Assembly (NCBI RefSeq): GCF_037975245.1
Contig: NC_092576.1
Span: forward strand, 4,078,501 to 4,142,500
DNA length: 64,000 nucleotides
Direction: 5' to 3'
Source: Apostichopus japonicus
Lineage: Eukaryota; Echinodermata; Holothuroidea; Aspidochirotida; Stichopodidae
Part shown: positions 13,651 to 25,000 of the stretch, piece by piece
Layout: every line of letters begins with the position of its first letter
How positions within the stretch are numbered: position 1 is the stretch's first letter
The notes under the pieces: model-generated
What the model was told of the DNA's origin: nothing
Databases searched by the model: none
The model's input: the letters and a program-made list of their open reading frames with translations, nothing else
Translations under genes and position numbers: made by a program

Positions 13651-14254
13651 AAACCTGTAAACAACGTATATATTTTGTCGTTATAACTTAAACTTAGTTC
13701 AATAACGTGAGTAGACAGGGATTACTTGCGGCCTTGACAAGTGTTTGCTATCGCAACTACTCACCATTGAGTTCATCATATTAGAACCGTCTCTGAATAG
13801 ACACCAACAAAAAGGGGCAAACAAAAACTAAAGAGGGATGCATTAACGATACTTAAATGCTCAATTAACTTCAACAAGTATTTTTTTCAGTTTCCATTGC
13901 TTCTTATTTCCTTGTTCAGGATACACATAAATAGTTTTACAGTGCGTAGTACATGGTATAGCTATGCGTATATAACGATATTCTATAGCAACGACAACTA
14001 TAAGATTGTTTTTCATGGCTGAGGTATATGCAAATTTGAAATACCACACAGCTTAATCTAGAGCAAATGTATCAAATTACTTTTGTTTGTTTTTAACACG
14101 CAACAATTAACATCACCGCATGCTTCAAATTGAAACTTAACCTCTACTAGTATGTATATAATAGCGGTGTTTTTAAAATGTGAGTATTAGTGTAAGTTGA
14201 ACTGAGATTCAAGTAAAGTGTTTCATCGTCCAACCAACATACCGACCAAAGACA
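13651..14254 (+). repeat. Conserved proximal upstream block of gene A
   Basis: This roughly 600-bp block starting AAACCTGTAAACAACGTAT recurs before gene B (17641-18238), gene C (26613-27216) and gene D (38996-39601) with high identity. It is the only spacer sequence common to all four genes, so it probably holds the promoter and proximal control elements. Confidence 0.8.
14155..14163 (+). promoter_or_regulatory. TATA-like box of gene A
   Basis: TATATAATA lies 92 bp before the start codon in a segment conserved in all copies, which predicts a transcription start near 14185-14195 and a short leader. Confidence 0.6.
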
Positions 14255-16777
14255 ATGCTTTGCCTTTCTACTCTTCGCATTGGTCTGCTTTCTCTTGTGC
14301 TTTCAACAGTTTTTGCAGGAGGTAAGTATCCAGTTCTGTTCTTTAGATAAAAATGCTTACAGTTTTAATAAAAAAATCTCGACACAATTTGGCTTGAAAC
14401 TAATTGCGACCATCAATTAGTCTGAAAGGGAATCCAAACGTATCAGTTGTTTTCGTCCAGAAATTCTTTAATCAATCACTTTGATATATAAATATATAGG
14501 CCTAGTTAAGATTCTACTTGATCAAGTTAATGACTCGAAAAGTATTACATCGGAAATGATACCAACTGTCTGACCATTCGGTGATTGGAAATTAACGTCT
14601 CACACGATTACTTCATGCAATTTGTTTGATAAGTTTATGAATGGTCAGTCAATGAACTATAGTGATGGGAAAAGTGAAATCATGGCTAATTAAACAATGA
14701 AACGAACGAAAGAAATGCGTTAATCACTATCAGATAATATAATTTTTACAGATTGCGATGAATATTGTGTAAAACCGGCTCCGGAAGGGTCATGTTGCGA
14801 ACGGTTCGGTCTGAATGTTAACCGTGATTCCGATGTAGTCATCACCGCCTCAACCACATACAACAGTGGATACGGCCCAGACAGAGCCGCTCTCTTTGAA
14901 GCTGAGGTTGGGGGAATTGCTGGTTGGGCAGCCGCCACTAACAACGCGTAAGAAAATGAAATTAACAACATAATTATGTCAATACTATATAATGAACATA
15001 CAGCAAATTATATTTTCATAACTGCTACTATATTATACATATCGTACAAAGGTAATGATTTTTCATTGTTGCATAGACAACTTGCTAACATTTAATTTTG
15101 TAATAGGATATAAGGATGGATTACAATACGCATCGTTGAGGTTCAAGTGTTTAGGTGGATTAAATAGTCAGAACAATTGTGATATCATTAAAACAAAGCA
15201 TGTTTATTGAAGATATGGACTGGTCTGTGCAAAAGTTAAGATCGAAACTGTGGCATAGCAAACACATTATGTTTTCAAGCCAAAACCGTAGTATGTAAAA
15301 ATAAATCATTATGGACTCGCAATAAATCATTCTTATTATCTTAGGATGAATGCAAATATATCAAAATCGATTTGCACTCATGATTTTATCTTAATGTTAA
15401 TGTAAATTTGTAAATATCATCATGGACATCTTACTTAAGAATCTATCTTAGGTTAAATTTAAATATATGAAAATCCATATCTATATTACGACAAAAATGG
15501 TTCAATATTATTATTATGATTTTTTTCCGTTGCTATAGCTAAATAATTCTAAAATGTTGTCGTCTAATGCTTCCCGTAAGAAGAAATGTACCGTAAGAAA
15601 GTATGTGTTATGGTCGGTTCTCATCTGTTTCGCAGTGAGCAATGGATTCAAGTAGATTTTGGCTCCCCTCGCCAAGTGACAGGTGTCCTCTTGCAAGGGC
15701 GCGGTGCCGGATGTTGCAACCAGTGGGTTACGTCATTCCGAATTCTCTTTTCCAATGACGGGGAGATTTTCTATAGTACACCGGTAAGCAATAACAGATA
15801 CCCGTATTTCTTACGTTCTTATCATGTGTTCCCTACTCCTCCCCCCCCCCACTTTCACTCATCTTCTCACAGCTCCCTTCCCTCTTTTTTTCTCCACACC
15901 TTTTTGTCCCTCTCCAGTTTATTCCCTACCTTGTGCGTTTAATCTTAGCTTTGTCCCTCCACTGTTTATCTCCTACATCTCCTCTTCCCCTGTTGCTTTC
16001 TTCTCACCATCCCTGGTCTACTTATAATCCCCTTTCATCCATCTCATTGTGTTCACCATGCTCATTACCTTGTCTGTATTCTGTGCGTGTTTTTGTCCCC
16101 TCTGTTACTGTAACTTGTCATTTAGCCTCTGAAGAAGATCCTGCTAGGATCGAAACGTCAGGCCAACTTACTTTTACACAATCTATTACACAGGCTCTCT
16201 AGTGAATAAGCAGTTTGCTAACAGCTTTATTTTATTTTAATATAAAAACTTCATACATATAGCTATCTATATTTGAGATACATTAAACGACAAGATAGTC
16301 CAACAGTAGTGTATTTGGTTAAAGCAAGTTTTCATTTGGGCATTCTTCGTCCGTTCAAGATTCTGTTATGACTCTGGAACTGAAGAAGAACTAATATTTC
16401 GCATCCTGTTAGTCATATTAGATCTTTAAAAAAATGGCATCGAATCGTCTCGCCAAATGAACGAGTCCTTCATTTGAATAATGTAAAATTAGTCGGAAGT
16501 GTAATGGATATCTTATACTCTATCGCTACTTCAACTTGTGACTTCATACTTAGGTATACAATTGCTCGTCTTGAGCTACAAAATATTGTACGTCATTCCG
16601 TGATGTATTTCTCTTTCACAGACCATCGAGGGAACATTCGATCGACATACCGTAGCTCGTCGTTACTTAGACCGACCCATTGTCGCTCGCTACGTTCGAC
16701 TGAATCCCATTACCTACTTTGGTCATATTACTCTAAGGTTTGACCTTCTTGGATGTGAAGCAGGCATCTTTGGCTAG
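14255..16777 (+). CDS. Secreted F5/8 type C (discoidin) domain protein, copy A
   Basis: Four exons: 14255-14321, 14752-14947, 15636-15783 and 16622-16777. All junctions are GT-AG and the phases join, giving 188 residues. Residues 1-22 form a signal peptide (MLCLSTLRIGLLSLVLS, then TVFAG). A short lead with Cys24, Cys28, Cys37 and Cys38 follows. Residues 38-182 form one discoidin fold: VVITAS (51-56), EQWIQVDFG (89-97), VTGVLLQGRG (102-111), QWVTSFRILFSNDG (117-130), RPIVARYVRLNP (155-166) and the closing LRFDLLGC (175-182). In this family the first and last Cys usually pair, here probably Cys38 and Cys182. Discoidin domains bind glycans or lipids through three loops; here these are about 57-66, 72-80 and 111-117 (Cys-Cys at 114-115). 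Role inferred as a secreted lectin-like recognition protein; the ligand is unknown. Intron 3 holds a 410-bp insertion with a hammerhead-like motif. Confidence 0.9.
15827..16236 (+). mobile_element. Intron-3 insertion of gene A with hammerhead-like motif
   Basis: About 410 bp, pyrimidine-rich, present here and in genes B and D but absent from gene C, where the flanks are separated by only a few bases. It has no coding capacity of its own. Its 3' third carries the ribozyme-like fold. The size and the motif resemble a Penelope-like retroelement fragment or a non-autonomous retrozyme, inferred from the motif alone. Confidence 0.55.
16125..16163 (+). ncRNA. Hammerhead-ribozyme-like motif (gene A intron 3)
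   Basis: Read in order: GCCT (stem I), CTGAAGA matching the core CUGANGA, one extra A, GATCC, loop TGCTA, GGATC (stem II), then GAAA, a two-pair ACGT stem III ending in the usual GTC cleavage triplet, and AGGC, which pairs with the opening GCCT. All three core strands are present in the right order. Departures are the unpaired A before stem II and a stem III of only two pairs, which would favour action as a dimer. Activity is untested. Confidence 0.6.
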
Positions 16778-17640
16778 TTGTAAAACGAAATTCTCTTTGT
16801 TTGTGACACAACCGTCTTCCATAGAATGATTGTCCTTAAATATAACGTTAACGAAAAATGTAGCTAAAATATGTTTCTAAAGCTAAAGTACACAAGACAC
16901 AAACAGTTTACCTTAAGTTTCTGTTTGAGATGTTAACAATTGTGATGGTGTAAGGGTAACTGTAGCTAGATTACATGAAGTTTACAAAATATACCGCTAA
17001 TAAATATCCGAGAGATCGTATAAACGAAATTTTGTTTTGAGCTATTCTTAAGTCTAATGATTTAACTTTATGAACGTGTTACTGCCATAATTAACGTTAA
17101 CGTTAACATTTTTAATGTAAACTGGCGATAGTAAATGTTGCATCAGTTGGTATGCACATCTTACCGTCGGTTTGTTTGAAACACAAATTATTGATAATAT
17201 TAACCTTATTTGCAGAGGAATGTTTCTCGTTATAGATATGTAGTAAAAGCAATCAAATGAAACGCATTTGCCAGTCAAACTAATTATCATACGATTAATC
17301 TCTTTTTAACTAGAAAGCATACACTGCGGGAATTTGCAGTTTGTGTATGGTTATGCTAACTAGAGCGACGGTACTATGTTATGGAGACTACAATACTGCG
17401 CAACAATAAACACATTTTGAACTTTTTGCGCTTTCGTACGTACGTGCAAACTGTATCTACAGTGTACGCTTTATCGCAAATAAATCAGCATTTTAATATA
17501 CGACCGCACAGCGCGTTTGTGGACCGAATGGGGTTGCTATGTGCTTAAACAGTGGCGCAGGCAAAATAAAGTATGTTACTGCAAGACAAGGTAAGTGACA
17601 CCCACTGTTTCAAAAAAAAAAAAAAATAGTATCCTAATAG
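16778..17640 (+). repeat. 3' flank of gene A, shared by all copies
   Basis: Includes the 3' UTR and about 600 bp beyond it. It is closely matched after genes B, C and D. No other gene is supported. It joins directly to the proximal upstream block of gene B without the long spacer seen before C and D. Confidence 0.7.
16999..17004 (+). promoter_or_regulatory. Polyadenylation signal of gene A
   Basis: AATAAA 222 nt after the stop, in the conserved context CCGCTAATAAATATCC, with T/G-rich sequence following. Confidence 0.6.
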
Positions 17641-18238
17641 AAACCTGTAAACAACGTATATATTTTGTCGTTATAACTTGAACGCTTAGTTCAATAACTT
17701 GAGTAGACAGGGGTTACTTGCGGCATTGAAAAGTGTTTGTTATCGCAACTACTCACCGTCTCTACTAGAACCGGTCTCTGCATAGACACCAAAAAAAAAA
17801 GGCAAAAACAAAAACTGAAGAGGGATGCATTAACGACACTTAAATGCTCAATTAACTCCAACAAGTCTTTTTCAGTTATACCATTGCTTCTTATTTCCTT
17901 GTTAAGGATACACATACATAGTTTTACAGTGCGTAGTACACGGTATAGCTATACGTATATAACGATAGTCTATAGCAACGACAACTATAAGATTGTTTCA
18001 AGGCTGAGGTATATGCAAATTTGAAATATTACACTGCTTAATCTATGGCCTATATATTAAATTACTTTTATTTGACTTTAACACGCATCAATTTACATCA
18101 TCGCGTCCATCAAATTGAAACTGACCTCTACTAGTTTGTATATAAAAGCGGTGTTTCTAAAATGTGAGTATTAGTTTAAGTTGAACTAAGACTCAAGTAT
18201 AGTGTTTCATCGACCAACCAACAAACCGACCAAAGACA
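17641..18238 (+). repeat. Proximal upstream block of gene B
   Basis: Counterpart of 13651-14254. It is all that separates the gene A 3' flank from gene B, so the A-B pair is compressed to about 4 kb spacing, against 9-12 kb between later copies. Confidence 0.8.
18139..18148 (+). promoter_or_regulatory. TATA box of gene B
   Basis: TATATAAAAG, the closest to consensus of the four copies, 91 bp before the start codon. Confidence 0.65.
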
Positions 18239-20808
18239 ATGCTTTACCTTTCTACTCTTCGCATTGGACTGCTTTCTGTTGCGCTTTCAACAGTTTTTGC
18301 AGGAGGTAAGTATCCAGTTCTGTTCTTTAGCCCAAAAAATGCTTGAAGTTTTAATAAAAAATCTCGACACAATTTGGCTTGAAACTAATTGCGATCATCA
18401 ATTAGTCTGAATACGAACGTATCAGTTGTTTTCGTCCAGAAATTCTTTAATCAATCACTTTGATATTTAAATATATAGGCCTCGTTAAGATTCTACTTGA
18501 TCAAGTTAATGACTCGAAATGTATTACATCGGAAATTATACCAAATGTCTAAGCATTCGGTGAACTGGAAATTAACGTCTCACACGATTACTTCATGCGA
18601 TTTTTTTTTGATAAGCTTCTGTTTATGAGTGATAAGTCTTCTCACTTGAACTATAGTGATGGAAAGTGAAATCATGGCTAATAAAGCAAAGAAACGAACG
18701 AAAGAAATTCGTTAATCACTATCGGATAATATCATTTTTACAGATTGCAATGAATATTGTGGGAAACCGGCTCCGGAAGGGTCATGTTGCGAACGGTTCG
18801 GTCTGAACGTTAACCGTGATTCCGATGTAGTCATCACCGCCTCAACCTCCTACAACCATGAACACGGACCACACAGAGCCGCTCTCTTTGAAGCTGAGGT
18901 TGGGGGAATTGCTGGTTGGGCAGCCGCCACTAACAACGCGTAAGAAAATGAAATTAACAACATAATTATGTCAATACTGCATAATGAACATACAGTAAAT
19001 TATATTTTCATAACTGCTACCATATTATACATATCGTACAAAGGTTATGATTTTCCATTGTCGCTTAGACAACATGCTAAAATTTAATTTTGTTATAGGT
19101 TATAAGGATGGATTACAATACGCATCGTTGAGGTTCAAGTGTTTAGGTGGATTAAATAGTCAGAACAATTGTGATATCATTAAAACAAAGCATGTTTATT
19201 GAAGATATGGACTGGTCTGTACAAAACTTAAGATCGAAACTGTGGCATAACAAACACATTATGTTTTCAAGCCAAAACCGTAGTATGTAAAAATAAATCA
19301 TTATGGACTCGCAATAAATCATTTTTATTATCTTAGGATGAATGCAAAAATATCAAAATCGATTTGCACTCATGATTTTATCTTAATGTTAATGTAAATT
19401 TGTAAATATCATCATGGACTTCTTACTAAAGAATCTATCTTAGGTTAAATTTAAATATATGAAAATCCATATCTCTATTATGACAAAAATGTTTCAATAT
19501 TATTATGATGATTTTTTGCTGTTGCTATAACTAAATAATTCTAAAATGTTGTCGTCTAATTCTTCCCGTAAGAAAAAATGTACCGTAAGAAAGTATGTTC
19601 TTATGGTCGGTTCTCATCTGTTTTGCAGTGAGCAATGGATTCAAGTAGATTTTGGCTCCCCTCGCCAAGTGACAGGTGTCCTCTTGCAAGGGCGCGGTGC
19701 CGGATGTTGCAACCAGTGGGTTACGTCATTCCGAATTCTCTTTTCCAATGACGGGGAGATTTTCTATAGTACACCGGTAAGCAATAACAGATACCTGCAT
19801 TTCTTACGTTCTTATCATGTGTTCCCTACTCCTTCTCCCCCCCCCCCCCCCCCACTTTCACTCATCTTCTCACAGCTCCCTTCCCTCTTTTTTCTCCACA
19901 CCTTTTTGTCTTTGTTCCTCTCCAGTTTATTCCCTACCTTGTGCCTTTAATCTTAGCTTTGTCCCTCCACTGTTTATCTCCTTCCTCTCCTCTTCCCCTG
20001 TTGCTTTCTTATCACCATCCATTGTCTACTTATAATCCCCTTTCATTTATCTCATTGTGTTCACCGTGCTCATTACCCTGTCTGTATTCTGTGCGTGTCT
20101 TTGTCTCCTCTGTTACTGTTACTTGTCATTTAGCCTCTGAAGAAGATCCTGCTAGGATCGAAACGTCAGGCCAACTTACTTTTACACAATCTATTACACA
20201 GGCTCTCTAGTGAATAAGCAGTTTGCTAACAGCTTTATTTTATTTTAATATAAAAACTTCATACATATAGCTATCTATATTTGAGATACATTAAACGACA
20301 AGATAGTCCAACAGTGGTGTATTTGGTTAAAGCAAGTTTTCATTTGGGCATTCTTCGTCCGTTCAAGATTCTGTTATGACTCTGGAACTGAAGAAGAACT
20401 AATATTTCGCATCCTGTTAGTCATATTAGATCTGTAAAAAAATGGCATCGAATCGTCTCGCCAAATGAACGAGTCCTACATTTGAATCATGTAAAATTTT
20501 AGTAGGAAGTGTAATGGATATCCTATACTCTATCGTTACTTCAACTTGTGACTTTATACCAAGGTAAATAATGCTGCCAATCACTCGTCTTGAGCTATAA
20601 AATAGTATTTCAAATATAGCACGTCATTCCGTGATGTATTTCTCTTTCACAGACTATCGAGGGAACATTCGATCGACACACCGTAGCTCGTCGTTACTTA
20701 GACCGACCCATTGTCGCTCGCTACGTTCGACTAAATCCCATTACCTACTTTGGTCATATTACTCTAAGGTTTGACCTTCTTGGATGTGAAGCAGGCATCT
20801 TTGGCTAG
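18239..20808 (+). CDS. Secreted F5/8 type C (discoidin) domain protein, copy B
   Basis: Exons 18239-18305, 18744-18939, 19629-19776 and 20653-20808, each the same length and phase as in copy A, so 188 residues. The signal peptide reads MLYLSTLRIGLLSVALS. Compared with copy A, loop 1 (residues 60-66) changes from NSGYGPD to NHEHGPH, while loop 2 (AEVGGIAG) and loop 3 (GAGCCNQ) are the same. Residue 29 is Gly rather than Val. No disabling change is present. Intron 3 carries the same insertion and hammerhead-like motif as copy A. Copies A and B lack the hAT element found in intron 1 of C and D, so they form the closer pair. Confidence 0.9.
20133..20171 (+). ncRNA. Hammerhead-ribozyme-like motif (gene B intron 3)
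   Basis: Identical to the gene A motif in its core, stems and cleavage triplet, within the same insertion. Confidence 0.6.
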
Positions 20809-21740
20809 TTGTAAAACAAAATTCCCTTGTTCGTGAAATAACCGTCTCCCATACTTTGAGATATTTAAGAATGATTGTCTTTTAATTTAACGTTAACGAA
20901 AAATGTTGCTAAAATATGTTTCTAAAGCTAAAGTACACAAGACACAAACAGTTTACCTTAAGTTTCTGTTTGAGATGTTAACAAATGTGATGGTGTAAGG
21001 GTAACTGTAGCTAGATTGCATGAAGTTTACAAAATATACCGCTAATAAATATCCGAGTGATCGTATAAACGAAATTTTGTTTTGAGCTATTCTTAAGTCT
21101 AATGATTTAACTTTATGAACGTGTTACTGCGGCCATGATTTACGTTAACGTTAGCATTTTTAAGGTAAACTGGCGATAGTAAATGCTGCATCAGTTGGTA
21201 TGCACATCTTTCCGTCGGTTTGTTTGAAACACAAATTATTGATAATATTAACCTTATTTGCAGAGGAATATGTTTCTCGTTATAGATATGTAGTAAAATC
21301 AATCAAATGAAACGCATTTGCCAGTCAAACTAATTATAATACGATTAATCTCTTTTTAACTAGAAAGCATACACTGCGGGAATTTGCAGTTTGTGTATGG
21401 TTATGCTATACGGGTACTATGTTATGAAGAAGACAATACTGCGCTACAATAAACACATTTTGAACTTTTTGCGCTTTCGTACGTACGTGCAAACTGTATC
21501 TACAGTGTACGCTTTATCGCAAATAAATCAGCATTTTATTATACGACCGCACAGCGCGTTTGTGGACCGAATGGGGTTGCTATGTGCTTAAACAGTAGCG
21601 CAGGAAAAATAAAGCATGTTACTGCAAGACAAGGTAAGTGACACCAACTGTTTCAAAAAAAAATTAGTATCGAATGGTAGCAGTTGGTCAAGGCGATGAT
21701 TCTGCTTCCTTTGATTGATATATATTAGACGGTGCTTACC
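20809..21740 (+). repeat. 3' flank of gene B
   Basis: Counterpart of 16778-17640, followed by extra sequence leading into the TAGCC-type array. No gene supported. Confidence 0.7.
21044..21049 (+). promoter_or_regulatory. Polyadenylation signal of gene B
   Basis: AATAAA 236 nt after the stop, in the same context as the other copies. Confidence 0.6.
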
Positions 21741-21750
21741 TTGCAGAATC

Positions 21751-22004
21751 TATCAGTACAAGTACTATATGAAGCTAAAGACATAATATTAGGCCTGGTA
21801 GGCTAGCCTATCAGTACAAAAACTATATGTAGCTATACAATTAATATTACGGCTGTTAGCCTAGCCAGTAGCAGTAATACTACTATATATAGCTATATTT
21901 AGCTAACTTTAGGCCTGCTATCCTAGCCTATTTGAACTAATGCAACATGTAGCTACCTTATATTACGGCTGGCAGCCTAGCCTATTAGTGCAAATACTAT
22001 AAAA
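21751..22004. repeat. TAGCC-type tandem repeat, short array
   Basis: Four to five units of about 60 bp with GGCTAGCCTATCAGTAC and CTATATGTAGCTATA words. It is the same family as the 2.1-kb array at 43570-45665 and the short array at 34150-34453. Confidence 0.8.
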
Positions 22005-25000
22005 TAAAATAAAACAAATAAAACAAACAAATAAAACAAATCTAAATGTACTCGAACCTGGGGGGTGGGGCAGATGATGGATGTGAAGGGTGGGGGGGGG
22101 GCAGTCTTTGGAGAGAGCGCTAAAAATGAAGAGTAAACGTTTGTGTTGACATATATCGGTATAAGGTTCGAGCATCCCGGACTCCTGATTGCCTCTATTA
22201 ATTAACCTGCTGAGGCTATCCGAGCATTGAGTCACGTTGATTGCTTCTACACTGACTATACATGGCCTGCATGCAAATAGTGTGAAGGCTACGCGAAAAC
22301 AGTATGAATGTAAAGGTTGCCGGTTGCCCATTTGACCTTTCTATCGATTCAATTATTAAGTTTCACTATTTCGTTTTTTTTCTAAAAAAAAAAGAATGGT
22401 GAAGTTTTTGTACCGAAAAAGGAAACTTTTAGTACACGAATATCCCTATTCGAAAACAACCCTTCCGTTATACCCCTCCCCTTATACCCCTCATCCAGGA
22501 CGGCAATCCACCGCTATGTGCCTGAAAATGGGGACACAAATTTGACTGTGCCACTCCACCCCCCTCCTCCACACCAAAAACCTGATTACTCCTCTGATGA
22601 ACCGCAATAGTTCCTTATTAAGTGCGTTAAACAGATTTTGAACCGCTCTGTTTATAATGCTACAAATAATATATATAGTTAGACAAATATGATTGTAATG
22701 ACGGTACCCAATATACCATAAAAGAGTCCTCAGCACTACATTAAAATAGTTGTAATTAGGCTTCTGCTGGCAATATGAGTCCAAATTCATTGCGTCATAG
22801 TAGTTCTCAACCCTCCCAAGAAAGGTAAACTTCAGTTTCTCGTCATTATGCGGATCCTCAGTTTGTGTGTAATAAGGGAATCATTCCTCAGTCATTACCA
22901 AAGATTGGAACAAGATTCTAAGAGTATAAATGCCTGACTTAATGTTTCACTAATTCGTGGCACGGTACTTCTGACATCATCATTTATTCTGATTGTCATG
23001 ATATGGATTTGTCCAATAAAATTCACATTTCGTTACTGTTTGATTATCGTTTCTCTCAATTCAATGTACATACAATGACGTAAGCCGTAAAGAATATTTT
23101 ATTTGAAATTTCTTTTCGGGTAATATGTATCTCACTCACTGAATTCTCATACTGCATTCAAACAAGAAGATACATGAAGACAAGATGAATGAACATTTTG
23201 CTCAGAGTTCAAACAAGCTAACAATGACCATGCTTCCTAGACAAATATCCATGTGACAATCCGGTTTGAACATTTTCACTGTAAACGTACTTCGACATAA
23301 AGGTGGCGCCCTTTCTATTAAAAAGAGCTCTGATTGAAGAACAAACAAATATTTGTTTCAAAAGATTAAATTCCTTTGGAAAGCCCCATTGACTTACATA
23401 CTAAATCACAACAGTAATGTGGTCTCTAAGTCCAAAAAGAGGTCTCACTATCTAAACGCTACCCATCACTGGATAGCTGACAAGTTGTTAATTCATTACA
23501 TTATCAATTTTTCGTATCATTACAATTCCTTAATTTTGCAAATGAGAGCCTGAAGTTTTCGTCATTTGTAAACAAATCTCTTTCCTCAGCAGTAAACAGT
23601 TTCGTACGATGCTCCTGGAAGGCCTGACGGGGTCTAACATTGTCCCAGTTGACGCAATATTCGCACCACATGTACTTTTATTCATACCTTTTTAACATGC
23701 AAGCCACATAAAAACAAATCCTGATTGATATCATATCAAGAAAGAGGTTCTCCGTCTTCTTTTCGGCCCTTTATTAGATATATACTCTGGAAAATATGTG
23801 TAGGTAAAGTAAATCAGTATTGTGAACGGATCATGGACCCATGGGAACTAATAATATGGGCTATAAACTGTTGTTGATGTCTTTTCTTTATTGTGAATAC
23901 GGTCCTCTAGTTTAATTCACATTCAGATCTGAGAGTGCAAACATTTGATCTTTTATTTTTTACCTGGTGTTCGAATTTACTTATTTTTTGTTTTATTCTC
24001 AGTCGCTTGATAATTTCAAATATCAGCTTACATTGGTTTTGTAGTGCTCACTTCAAGACTGCTCCTTTATGTTATCTTATTATTGGTAAAATCATTCCAT
24101 TATTATTAATTTCAATATTGCTTGTCCAGAACGTTTCTGGAAATATTCATATACTACGATGTGCATTAAATATAACCCCCTATGCAATAATGGCATTGTG
24201 CTCTGCATTTGTATAACCTATCTCCTTTAGTTAAATTTTTAAAGGGATATTGTGTTGTGGCTGAACAATATTTCTCACCAAAAATATACTGGCAGAATTT
24301 GAATATTATAAATGCTAAGACACGTTTGTAGACTAACGGGATCTGACAAGAACTAATTTATAATATTATCATAATTGCAATTCAACGGAAAACCTTTTTG
24401 TCTTACTTCTCTAATAACATGGTTTGGGGTATTTATATTGCAACAGCTGTTTCTGGTTAAATCGCAGAAGTCTAGTGCAATGAAGTCATCGAAGCCTCAA
24501 TGTGTTTTGCATTCTGGTTTAGTATGCGCTTGTAATTCCTTGCAATGTATCACACAATCAGCAACGACCGCTTTGATCGGATAACCTTGCCATACTATAC
24601 AAACATATTATATAACAACTATGGATCAATGGCTGAACTGAGATAATTACTAGAGGAACTATATCACAAGAGAGTGAGCAATATTAATTATATAACCAGG
24701 TTCGTCTATGCAACCACTGAGCGAATTTAGTCTCCCAATAATGATAAAACACATTGTTTGTCACTTTTGCAGTGCATGTAGTACTCACAAACTACACATA
24801 AATGACAAAAAACACCTTCAAAAATCGACCGAAATGTGGTAAAGATGGAGACGGTGGTATCAGCGAGTTTTAAAAGCTACTATTTTAGTAGTAAACATTC
24901 CAATAATGTTATGTGTTGCCGTGTGCTATTAAATGGCGATAGATCAGTTTCGCGCTATTAATTTACTAGCGGGCATTTCCATTCAAAGACGACATGAAGT

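Larger units (their letters stand above)
7838..14150. repeat. Upstream spacer of gene A; copy 1 of the duplicated block
   Basis: Similarity to the spacers before gene C (from about 22249) and gene D (from about 34719) starts abruptly at the word ACACTGACTATACATGG and runs, with gaps, to the gene starts. This copy is the most diverged. It has extra sequence at about 9370-10085 (tandem repeat plus SINE), a SINE at 10306-10537, and unrelated sequence at about 10950-12010 where the other copies continue. A segment around 12053-12175 is repeated at about 12205-12300. No gene on + is supported. The left edge at 7838 is the boundary of the segmental duplication. Confidence 0.8.
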
